A DNA stretch of 64,000 nt from Luteimonas sp. 9C. Lineage in GTDB: Bacteria; Pseudomonadota; Gammaproteobacteria; Xanthomonadales; Xanthomonadaceae. Of this stretch, positions 57,778 to 64,000 are shown in pieces. The DNA is taken from positions 1,087,572 to 1,151,571 of the forward strand of contig NZ_LR733312.1 of assembly GCF_902506295.1 (NCBI RefSeq), written 5' to 3'. Both the position numbers and the translations under genes were made by a program. The first letter of the stretch is position 1; every line of letters starts with the position of its first letter. The notes beneath the pieces are model-generated. The model searched no databases, was not told the DNA's origin, and was given only the letters and a program-made list of their open reading frames with translations.

Positions 57778-58800
57778 TCAGCCGCCGACCAGAAACATCT
57801 CGACGTGCTTGCGCGGGGCGCGCACGCTGCCGCGCAGTTCGCTGTAGCGATCGGCGCGGCGCGACCACAGCCCGGCCAGCCGCGACGAGAACGCGGCCTC
57901 ACCGTCGGCGAGCCAGCTGCGCATGGGCTGGCCGCTACCGGAGAACAGGCAGGTGTACAGGCTGCCATCCGCGGAGACGCGGGCGCGCTGGCAATCGCCG
58001 CAGAACGGCGCGGTGACCGAACTGATGAAGCCGATCTCGCCGGTGCCGTCGATGAAGGCATGCCGCTCGGCAACTTCGCCGCGGTAGTTCGCATCCAGCG
58101 CGCGCAACGGCCAGCGGGCATCGATGCGTGCGTGCAACTCGCGCGACGGCACGACACGCGCACGGTCCCAGCCGTTGCAGGTGCCCACGTCCATGTACTC
58201 GATGAAGCGCAGCACGTGGCCACTGCCGCGGAAGTGCGCGGCCATGCGCTCGACCTCGTGGTCGTTGACGCCGCGCTGCACCACGCAGTTGAACTTGATC
58301 GCGGAAAACCCTGCGCGCTCGGCGGCCGCAATGCCGGCGAGCACGTCGTCGATCTCGCCGCGCGCGCCCGACAGCGTGCGGAACAGCGCGGGATCCAGGG
58401 CATCGAGGCTGATCGTCAGGCGCTGCAGTCCGGCATCGCGCAGGGCCTGCGCATGGCGCGCCAGCAGCGACGCGTTCGTCGTCATCGCCAGATCGGTGAT
58501 GCCCGGCACCTTCGCCAGGCGTTCGACCAGCGCCGGCAGGCCCTTGCGCAGCAGCGGCTCGCCGCCGGTCAGGCGCAGCTTGTGCATGCCCAGCCGCGCG
58601 AAGCCGCGCACCAGCGTCTCGATCTCGTCGAAGGACAGCCGCCCGGCCTGGTCGAAGCCGTAGTCGTCGGGCACGCGGTCGGCCGGCATGCAGTAGCCGC
58701 AGCGGAAATTGCAGGCTTCGATCACCGACAGACGCAGGTCGTGCAGCGGCCGTCCCAGCCGGTCGAGCGGCGACTGGGGCGGATGTGGCAGGGCGCTCAT
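57778..58800 (-). CDS. moaA: GTP 3',8-cyclase (radical SAM)
   Basis: The first enzyme of molybdenum cofactor synthesis. The 340-residue protein has the radical-SAM cluster CNFRCGYC (about residues 30-37), the second iron-sulfur cluster Cys residues in APFCGDCQRAR and YTCLF, and KLRLTGGEPLLRKGL. It ends in a short KHVEMFLVGG rather than the strict GG tail. The ATG overlaps the stop of the upstream hydrolase by four bases. Confidence 0.94.
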   Translation of the reverse strand: MSALPHPPQSPLDRLGRPLHDLRLSVIEACNFRCGYCMPADRVPDDYGFDQAGRLSFDEIETLVRGFARLGMHKLRLTGGEPLLRKGLPALVERLAKVPGITDLAMTTNASLLARHAQALRDAGLQRLTISLDALDPALFRTLSGARGEIDDVLAGIAAAERAGFSAIKFNCVVQRGVNDHEVERMAAHFRGSGHVLRFIEYMDVGTCNGWDRARVVPSRELHARIDARWPLRALDANYRGEVAERHAFIDGTGEIGFISSVTAPFCGDCQRARVSADGSLYTCLFSGSGQPMRSWLADGEAAFSSRLAGLWSRRADRYSELRGSVRAPRKHVEMFLVGG

Positions 58801-59567
58801 GCGGTGGGAGCCTGCGCCAGCACCGGTGGACGCAGTGCGAAACGGGCGCCAGGCCGGGCGATCCGCTGTCCGCGTGCCTCCAGCGCAATCCCGTCGGCCT
58901 CGGAGGCGTAGTGGTACAGCACGCAGCGCGCCAACAGGTCGCGCGGGTACTCGCGTTCCAGATCGTCGATGCCGCTGTGCGAGGGATTGCCGTGCAGGCC
59001 GCAATCGTGGGCGACGAGTTCGTCCTGGTCTGCGAAGCGCGCCAGCATTTCCGGGATCGGCCGCGTGTCGCCGCTCCACACCAGGCTGCCCGGCAGACGC
59101 ACTCCATAGGCGGTCTCGGGCCAATGGTGGCGCACCGGGAATACCTCAAGACGTACGCCGTCATGCCAGAACGCATCACCGACCGGGATCAGCTGGAACG
59201 CATCCCAGAAGTTCGCGCCGCCTTCGGCCAGCACGTTCGGGTAGTCGCCCACCCGCCTGTGCAGCAACGGCACCACCGGCGCCGGCACGTAGAGGGGCAG
59301 GCGGCCGCGTCGCGCGGGATCGAAATACCGGTCGACGAAGAGCCGCTCGAAGCCCGCCACGTGATCCAGATGCACGTGGGTCACGAACAGCGCGCGCGGC
59401 GCTTCGCCGTAATGCGCCAGATACGCGGTCAGGCCTTCGCCGCCGCAGTCGATCGTCAGCCACGGAACGCCATCGCGCTCGATCGTCGCCATCGGCGAGC
59501 CCAGCGACACCGCCGACGCGTTGCCGACGCCCTGGAACCGCAGCGCCCAGTCGACATCGACCGTCAT
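58797..59567 (-). CDS. Metallo-beta-lactamase-fold hydrolase
   Basis: A 256-residue MBL protein with the zinc motif THVHLDHVAGF (about residue 75), VFPVRHHWPETAYGVRL, SGDTRPIPEML and a late HDCGL plus HSGID. It resembles RNase Z/AtsA-like esterases or phosphodiesterases. The substrate is unknown. It overlaps kdkA by one base and moaA by four, so the three are translated as a coupled block. Confidence 0.86.
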   Translation of the reverse strand: MTVDVDWALRFQGVGNASAVSLGSPMATIERDGVPWLTIDCGGEGLTAYLAHYGEAPRALFVTHVHLDHVAGFERLFVDRYFDPARRGRLPLYVPAPVVPLLHRRVGDYPNVLAEGGANFWDAFQLIPVGDAFWHDGVRLEVFPVRHHWPETAYGVRLPGSLVWSGDTRPIPEMLARFADQDELVAHDCGLHGNPSHSGIDDLEREYPRDLLARCVLYHYASEADGIALEARGQRIARPGARFALRPPVLAQAPTA

Positions 59568-60337
59568 CAGGTGCCCCGGCTCCACAGCGCGTCGTAGGAC
59601 CGGCGCAGCCGCGCGAAGTCCTGTTCGACGTCCGCCTCCGGCCGCGCGCCGCGCAGTTTCAGCAGCGAGCGCTTGAGCCGGGCGAGATTCTGCTCGCGCC
59701 AGCGGGTCTCGGGAATGCACAGGCGGCCCCGGTCGAAATCGATCAGCCAACCCTTGCCGACGCCGTCGAACAGAATGTTGTGGGCGTTGAGATCGGCATG
59801 GTCGAGCCCGGCGCGATGGAAGCGCGCGATCAGACGTCCGGTCTGCTCCAGCGGCGCATCCACGGGAGATTCCGCCATGTGGTCGGCCAGCGAGCGCACG
59901 TCCGGCAGCCGCTCCATCAGGATCCAGGCGCGGTAGCCCAGTCCGCGTCGCAGATAGCTCGCGGCGATCGGCTGCGGCACCGGCAGGTCGCGGCGCAGCA
60001 GCTCGCGCAGCAGGCGGAACTCGACGAAACTGCGCACGCGCCGCGTGCCGCGCCACAGATGCTGGTCCCGGTTGAAGCGCCCGACCATGCCGCCGCGCAG
60101 GTACTGCCGCAACACGCAAGGCCCGTGCGACGCCTCGATGAACCACGCACCGCCGCGGCCACTGCCGTCGACGCGCTGCGCGCGTCCGCCCCAGGCCTCG
60201 GGATCGAACCAGCGCGCATCGGCTTGCCGCAGCTGCGTGCCGTCGAACAGAATGGCGCCGTATTCCGCGCTTCCCCCGCTCGCGCGATCGCCCGCCGGTA
60301 TCGGCGTCAGGCTCTCGGCGGGATCGAATCTGCTCAT
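59567..60337 (-). CDS. kdkA: 3-deoxy-D-manno-octulosonic acid (Kdo) kinase
   Basis: Phosphorylates position 4 of the single Kdo in the LPS inner core. The 256-residue kinase-fold protein has [38 protein letters not shown], the catalytic loop [15 protein letters not shown] and [10 protein letters not shown]. It lies 20 bases from a divergent heptosyltransferase-type gene, the usual LPS-core context. It is the first gene of the coupled run that continues into moaA. Confidence 0.93.
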   Translation of the reverse strand: MSRFDPAESLTPIPAGDRASGGSAEYGAILFDGTQLRQADARWFDPEAWGGRAQRVDGSGRGGAWFIEASHGPCVLRQYLRGGMVGRFNRDQHLWRGTRRVRSFVEFRLLRELLRRDLPVPQPIAASYLRRGLGYRAWILMERLPDVRSLADHMAESPVDAPLEQTGRLIARFHRAGLDHADLNAHNILFDGVGKGWLIDFDRGRLCIPETRWREQNLARLKRSLLKLRGARPEADVEQDFARLRRSYDALWSRGT

Positions 60338-60357
60338 CGACGCGAGTCTATCAAGCC

Positions 60358-61473
60358 TTGACGCCTGCCCTGCCCGGTTCCAGCCCTTCGCCGCGGGTCT
60401 TCGGCCCCGATTCGCCGCCGCGTTCGATCTGTCTGCTGCGGCTGTCCGCGCTCGGCGACGTGACCCATGTGCTGCCGCTGATCCGCACCCTGCGCGCGGC
60501 CTGGCCTGAGGTCGCGCTGACCTGGGTGGTCGGCAAGGGCGAACACCGGCTGCTCGAAGGCCTGCCGGGGGTGGACTTCGTGGTCTACGACAAGAAGACC
60601 GGCCTCGCCGGCATGCGCGCTGTGCGGCGCGAGCTGAAAGCGCGGCTGGGCACCGCCGCGCGGTTCGACGTCCTGCTGCAGATGCAGGTCGCCGCGCGCG
60701 CGAACCTGCTTTCGGCCTTGATTCCCGCCCGGGTGCGCGTGGGCTACGACGCGTCGCGCTCCAAGGATCTGCACGGGCTTTTCATCAACACCCGCATTCC
60801 CGATCGCCCCGGCATCCATGTGCTCGATGCCCTGGGCAGTTTCTGCGAACCGCTGGGGCTGCGTCAGGACCGCGTCGAATGGGATGACATGCCGGTGCCC
60901 GCCGAGGCCTTCGACTGGGCGCGCGCGCAATGGCCCGACGACTGCCGCCCGGTGCTGATGATCTCGCCGTGCTCCAGCCATGTGCGGCGCAACTGGTACC
61001 CGGACCGTTACGCCGCGCTCGCTGACCACGCCGCCGCGGCGGGCTGGCGCGTCGTGCTGTGCGGTGGCCGCAGCGACCTGGAACGGCAGACGACCGACGC
61101 GATCCTGACGGCGATGCGCCACGACGCGCTCGACCTGGTCGGCAAGGACACGCTCAAGCAATTGCCTGCCCTGCTCTCGCGCGCACAGCTGCTGGTCACG
61201 CCGGACTCCGGTCCGATGCACATCGCCAATGCGATGGGCACCAAAGTGCTGGGCCTGCACGCGGCCAGCAATCCCAAGCGCAGCGGCCCGTATTCCGACC
61301 GCCGCTTCTGTGTGGATCGCTACGACGATGCCGCCCGCAGATTCCTCGGCAAGCCGGCCGCGGACCTCAGGTGGGGCACGAAGATCGAGTTCGACGACGT
61401 GATGGCGCTGGTCACGGTGGACGATGCGATCGCCGCCTTCGAACGCCGCCGCGCCGGACTGGAGCACAGCTGA
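60358..61473 (+). CDS. GT9-family (heptosyltransferase-like) glycosyltransferase
   Basis: A 371-residue LPS-core transferase. It has the N-terminal [50 protein letters not shown] and [20 protein letters not shown] with the nucleotide-sugar-binding acids. The start is a TTG at 60358, because no ATG or GTG lies before the first conserved strand, and it has no convincing ribosome-binding site. Whether it adds heptose I, II or another sugar cannot be told. It overlaps the next gene by one base. Confidence 0.88.
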   Translation: MTPALPGSSPSPRVFGPDSPPRSICLLRLSALGDVTHVLPLIRTLRAAWPEVALTWVVGKGEHRLLEGLPGVDFVVYDKKTGLAGMRAVRRELKARLGTAARFDVLLQMQVAARANLLSALIPARVRVGYDASRSKDLHGLFINTRIPDRPGIHVLDALGSFCEPLGLRQDRVEWDDMPVPAEAFDWARAQWPDDCRPVLMISPCSSHVRRNWYPDRYAALADHAAAAGWRVVLCGGRSDLERQTTDAILTAMRHDALDLVGKDTLKQLPALLSRAQLLVTPDSGPMHIANAMGTKVLGLHAASNPKRSGPYSDRRFCVDRYDDAARRFLGKPAADLRWGTKIEFDDVMALVTVDDAIAAFERRRAGLEHS

Positions 61474-61847
61474 TGGACCCGATCGTCGCCGGCCTGCTCG
61501 CCACGCTCGTCGGCGCGATCGTCGGCGGCGCGGTCAGCTTCCTGCTCAACCGGCAGTTGCACGCGCAGCAGCTCGAGCGTCTGCGCACCGAGCACAAGAC
61601 CGAGTTCGCCGCCGAGGACACGGCGCGGCATTTCCTCTCGCACCGCGGGTACACCGACCGGTCCTTCGACGTGCTGCGCAAGCATCTGGGCGGCTTCGAG
61701 GACGACGAGTTGCGGCGCATCCTCGTGCGCGCCGGCGCGGTGCGCACCTACCGCGACGACGGCGGCGAATGGTGGCGGCTGCTCAGCCGCATGGACGAAT
61801 ACATCGAACTGAAGACGCGGCGCGCGGACGGGGCCGCCGCCGAATGA
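61473..61847 (+). CDS. Small membrane-anchored conserved protein
   Basis: A 124-residue protein with one N-terminal membrane helix (LLATLVGAIVGGAVSFLL) and a charged cytosolic part containing EHKTEFAAEDTARHFLSH and a winged-helix-like FEDDELRRILVRAGAVRTY. The TGATG overlap with the GT9 gene shows they form one unit. I do not recognise a named family. It ends three bases before the convergent DUF6165 gene. Confidence 0.6.
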   Translation: MDPIVAGLLATLVGAIVGGAVSFLLNRQLHAQQLERLRTEHKTEFAAEDTARHFLSHRGYTDRSFDVLRKHLGGFEDDELRRILVRAGAVRTYRDDGGEWWRLLSRMDEYIELKTRRADGAAAE

Positions 61848-61850
61848 GCC

Positions 61851-62261
61851 TCAGGGCGCGGCCTGGCCGCGCCGGTAGTCGGCATAGGACTTCTCTTCGA
61901 CGTAAGCCGAGCCCAACGCCAGGTTGATCGCCTTCTTGATGCGCGCGCGCTCGTCGTTCTCCAGATACACGCTGCGCGCCAGCTGCACGAAGTCGTCGCC
62001 GAACGCGCCGGCGCGCTCCTTGACCCGCACCGCGTCCTCGATGTCCCACAGGCGCTCGTTGACCGCCTTGAGGTCCGCGCGCAGCCGCACGATGTCGTGA
62101 CCGGCGGCCGGATGCGCCATCCACGCCTGCTCCAGCGCGCTCAATTCCGTACGCACGTTGGTCAGCTTGGCGGGATCGTCCATCCGCTCGGACTTGATCT
62201 GCAGGATCGACAGCTTGTCGAGAAGTTCGCCGAAGGAGACGGGGACGGAGATTTCGGACAT
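61851..62261 (-). CDS. DUF6165-family protein
   Basis: A 136-residue helical protein: ISVPVSFGELLDKLSILQIK, ELSALEQAWMAHPAAG and LKAVNERLWDIEDAVRVKER. The family is often encoded by LPS-core sugar transferase genes. No enzyme motif is seen. The sequence looks soluble and coiled. Confidence 0.75.
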   Translation of the reverse strand: MSEISVPVSFGELLDKLSILQIKSERMDDPAKLTNVRTELSALEQAWMAHPAAGHDIVRLRADLKAVNERLWDIEDAVRVKERAGAFGDDFVQLARSVYLENDERARIKKAINLALGSAYVEEKSYADYRRGQAAP

Positions 62262-62306
62262 GGACAGCGCCGTGGAGGTGGACGGCCCGGCAGTGTAACG
62301 CCGCGC

Positions 62307-62335
62307 TTGTCGGCCACGCAGCGCGCCCGTATCAT
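62307..62335 (+). promoter_or_regulatory. Promoter of tRNA-Ser(CGA)
   Basis: TTGTCG (62307-62312) and TATCAT (62330-62335) with a 17-base spacer, 38 bases upstream of the tRNA. Confidence 0.55.
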
Positions 62336-62373
62336 TGCGCCCCCGGACGCCGCGAGGCGGTCGGGGACCATCT

Positions 62374-62464
62374 GGAGAGGTGGCAGAGCGGTTGAATGTA
62401 CCTGACTCGAAATCAGGCAGGCGTTTATAGCGCCTCGGGGGTTCGAATCCCCCCCTCTCCGCCA
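62374..62464 (+). tRNA. tRNA-Ser, anticodon CGA
   Basis: A 91-base type II tRNA. GGAGAGG pairs with CCTCTCC, discriminator G, encoded CCA. The anticodon stem CTGA/TCAG region encloses CTCGAAA, giving CGA, which reads TCG codons. A long variable arm is present. Confidence 0.97.
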
Positions 62465-62500
62465 GATTCGCAAACGCCCCGCAAGGGGCGTTTTGCGTTT
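62465..62500 (+). terminator. Hairpin terminator after tRNA-Ser(CGA)
   Basis: AAACGCCCC-GCAA-GGGGCGTTT (62472-62493) followed by further T, with outer pairing of CGCAAACG-like arms. The sequence of the arms is nearly the same as after tRNA-Ser(GGA). Confidence 0.8.
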
Positions 62501-62640
62501 ATGGCGGAACGGGGGATTTGATGAGAACCCCTGGTTCGACGGATTCGCCGGGCGCGGATCCGGACAGCCAAACGGCTGGCCCCGGAAGCGCGAAGCGCTG
62601 GAAGGGTGAGGCCCTTGGACGGGCCGAACGATCCCCCGGT
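62501..62640 (+). repeat. Decayed inverted tRNA-Ser 3' end plus multi-hairpin module, copy 2
   Basis: TGGCGGAACGGGGGATTTG followed by AACCCC resembles the reverse complement of the preceding tRNA 3' end. The module at about 62533-62634 matches copy 1 near 53663-53762: GGATTCGC/GCGGATCC, AGCC-AAAC-GGCT, AGCGC-GAA-GCGCT and GGCCC/GGGCC. The rest of the gap to 63033 (62641-63033) holds no gene or signal that I could support apart from the ribosome-binding site of the next gene. Confidence 0.6.
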
Positions 62641-63033
62641 GGAAAACGCGGGTGACTGCTGCCGGACACCAAGCCGTGCTTCGCCACTGCGCGAAGACGC
62701 CACTCGTAGACCCTCGAGATCACCTGTCCCAGTCTCTAGGATCAAATTTCTCAACAGCCATCCGGAGGCTGAAAAAACGCTGCAGCTTTCACCGGGACGA
62801 CGCTACCCACCCAATGCGACGTGGCGATCACCCCACGCCATGCACCACGTGCACGACGCTTGCCCTATGCTCGTGACGGGTCCACCGTCACAATAGCGAA
62901 TGCGCCTACCCTCCCAGCCCCGGACGCCTCGTATCGTGTCTCGCGTCGATTGCCGTACCGTGCTGGCCGCCTTCGCAGGGTGCCCGCGTTGTCAGCGGCA
63001 GACCTCCCCTTCGGACGCGACCCAGGGACGCGC

Positions 63034-63738
63034 ATGATCGAGTTCGGCCATCTGACGCATGTGGGCCTGCGGCGCGACCTCAACGAAGACACCTATTACG
63101 GCGACAGCGAACTCGGTCTCTGGCTGATCGCGGACGGCATGGGGGGTCACGAATACGGCGAAGTGGCCAGTGCGCTGGCGCGTGAGACGATCGTCCGCGA
63201 AATCCGCCAGGGCACCGCGTTGCCGCAGGCGATCCGCATCGCCGACGAGGAGATCATCCGTGCCTCGCGCCGGCGCAACGACAGCCTGCCGATGGGAACG
63301 ACGGTCGTGGCCGCGCGCGTGACCGGCCACCGGTTCGAAGTCGCATGGGTCGGCGACAGCCGCGTCTATCTGTGGCGCGACAACAAGCTCGCGCAGCTGT
63401 CGCAGGACCACAGTTACGTGCAGGAGCTCATCGCCCAGGGTGCGATCAGCATCGACCAGGCGCGCAGCCATCCGCATCGCAACGTGGTGACCCAGGCACT
63501 GGGCGTCACCGATCCGCAGACGCTCAACGTCGAGACCCTGTCGGGCGAACTCAGCCCCGGCACCCAGCTGCTGCTGTGCAGTGACGGCCTGACCGAGGAA
63601 GTCGACGACCGCGCGATCTCGCGGGTGCTGGCGCACCTGGAATGCAGCGCGCAGGAATGTGTCGACGGCCTGGTCGCCGCCGCGCTCGATGGCGGCGGCT
63701 CGGACAACGTCACGGTGATCCTGATCCGCCGGCACTGA
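63034..63738 (+). CDS. PP2C-family serine/threonine protein phosphatase
   Basis: A 234-residue metal-dependent phosphatase. The metal-site motifs are LRRDLNEDTYYG, IADGMGGHEYGE, AWVGDSRVYLWR, LLLCSDGLTEEV and GGGSDNVTVILI. It consists of the PP2C domain alone and is probably cytosolic. In other bacteria such enzymes oppose Hanks-type kinases, often beside FHA genes; no kinase is within the window. AGGGA precedes the ATG at 63034. A longer frame from 62821 is not supported. Confidence 0.9.
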   Translation: MIEFGHLTHVGLRRDLNEDTYYGDSELGLWLIADGMGGHEYGEVASALARETIVREIRQGTALPQAIRIADEEIIRASRRRNDSLPMGTTVVAARVTGHRFEVAWVGDSRVYLWRDNKLAQLSQDHSYVQELIAQGAISIDQARSHPHRNVVTQALGVTDPQTLNVETLSGELSPGTQLLLCSDGLTEEVDDRAISRVLAHLECSAQECVDGLVAAALDGGGSDNVTVILIRRH

Positions 63739-63753
63739 GCGCCGGCGCGGATT

Positions 63754-64000
63754 TCAGGCCGTCTCCAGTTCCACCGGCGCTTCCATGGGCGCCCACAGGC
63801 ACATGCCTGCTTTCTTGCGGATCGATTCGATCCGCGCCGCATGGGCGGCGAGTTCGTCGGCCTGAACCACCAACGCCGGCCGCGCGCCCGCCGGCTGCGC
63901 CAGCACGATGTGGCTTGCGGTGCGCTCCGGCTCAGCCGAAGCGCCGAAGCCGATTTCGTGCTGGCCGGCGGTGAGTGCGAGATAGACCTCGGCCAGCAAC
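63754..64000 (-). CDS. C-terminal end of an unidentified protein (runs past window end)
   Basis: At least 81 residues of a minus-strand gene whose start lies beyond the window. Visible are HEIGFGASAEPERTASHIVL, PALVVQADELAAHAARIESI and the ending APMEAPVELETA. It is convergent with the PP2C gene, with 15 bases between. I recognise no family; the codon pattern agrees with a real coding sequence. Confidence 0.5.
   Translation of the reverse strand, partial: LLAEVYLALTAGQHEIGFGASAEPERTASHIVLAQPAGARPALVVQADELAAHAARIESIRKKAGMCLWAPMEAPVELETA

Noticed and set aside
62425..62754. Minus-strand frame with GGIRTPEAL
   Set aside because: Antisense of tRNA-Ser(CGA) plus the repeat module.

Overview
The window is about 70% GC and almost wholly coding. 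It looks like a chromosomal segment of a Xanthomonadaceae (Lysobacteraceae) gammaproteobacterium. Three things point there: an arginine operon with N-acetylornithine carbamoyltransferase, an acetylcitrulline-type deacetylase and a fused N-acetylglutamate kinase/synthase; a histidine operon headed by a YerC/TrpR-like regulator; and a Kdo kinase next to a heptosyltransferase and a DUF6165 gene. Genus cannot be fixed from sequence reading alone; Lysobacter, Luteimonas or a relative is plausible. No phage, insertion sequence, CRISPR array or rRNA was seen.

Layout. 0-8.4 kb: a GNAT acetyltransferase, then the complete minus-strand his operon yerC-hisG-D-C-B-H-A-F-IE. Most of its genes overlap by 1-7 bases, and a TrpR-box-like palindrome overlaps its promoter. 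8.5-16.2 kb: a small TPR protein, then minus-strand cydD-cydC, hisS, an unusually long HAL/PAL-family lyase and a small membrane protein. 16.4-23.8 kb: tRNA-Pro(CGG), a CynX-type MFS transporter and the pgaABCD operon for poly-N-acetylglucosamine export. 23.8-33.9 kb: a minus-strand amino-acid operon argF'-argG-argE'-argB/A-argC-argH-yciI-proB-proA. An intrinsic terminator hairpin sits 70 bases before argF'. 34.2-42.8 kb: a YcfJ-like exported protein, cysS, then the fatty-acid cluster yceD-rpmF-fabH-(kinase-like gene)-fabD-fabG-acpP-fabF on the minus strand. plsX is not at its usual place. 43-50 kb: maf, an ArnT-like glycosyltransferase and a coupled moxR-DUF58-transglutaminase-slp set. 50-54.8 kb: a HIT protein, the dnaX-ebfC-recR recombination/replication set, tRNA-Ser(GGA), a lipocalin-like protein and the 4.5S SRP RNA. 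54.8-62.3 kb: a tightly coupled minus-strand run kdkA-MBL hydrolase-moaA-moaC-moaD-moaE-YncE-like-TonB-like lipoprotein, and a divergent GT9 glycosyltransferase pair. 62.4-64 kb: tRNA-Ser(CGA), a PP2C phosphatase and the end of an unidentified gene.

The genes fall into physiological blocks: histidine, arginine and proline synthesis; fatty-acid elongation and initiation; LPS-core and exopolysaccharide assembly; molybdopterin synthesis; and translation functions (three tRNAs, hisS, cysS, rpmF, SRP RNA). The most unusual structures are non-coding. Both tRNA-Ser genes are followed by the same arrangement: a terminator hairpin, a decayed inverted copy of the tRNA 3' end, and a conserved multi-hairpin module. 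The TrpR-type operator at the his promoter and the kinase-like gene inside the fab cluster are the next best leads.
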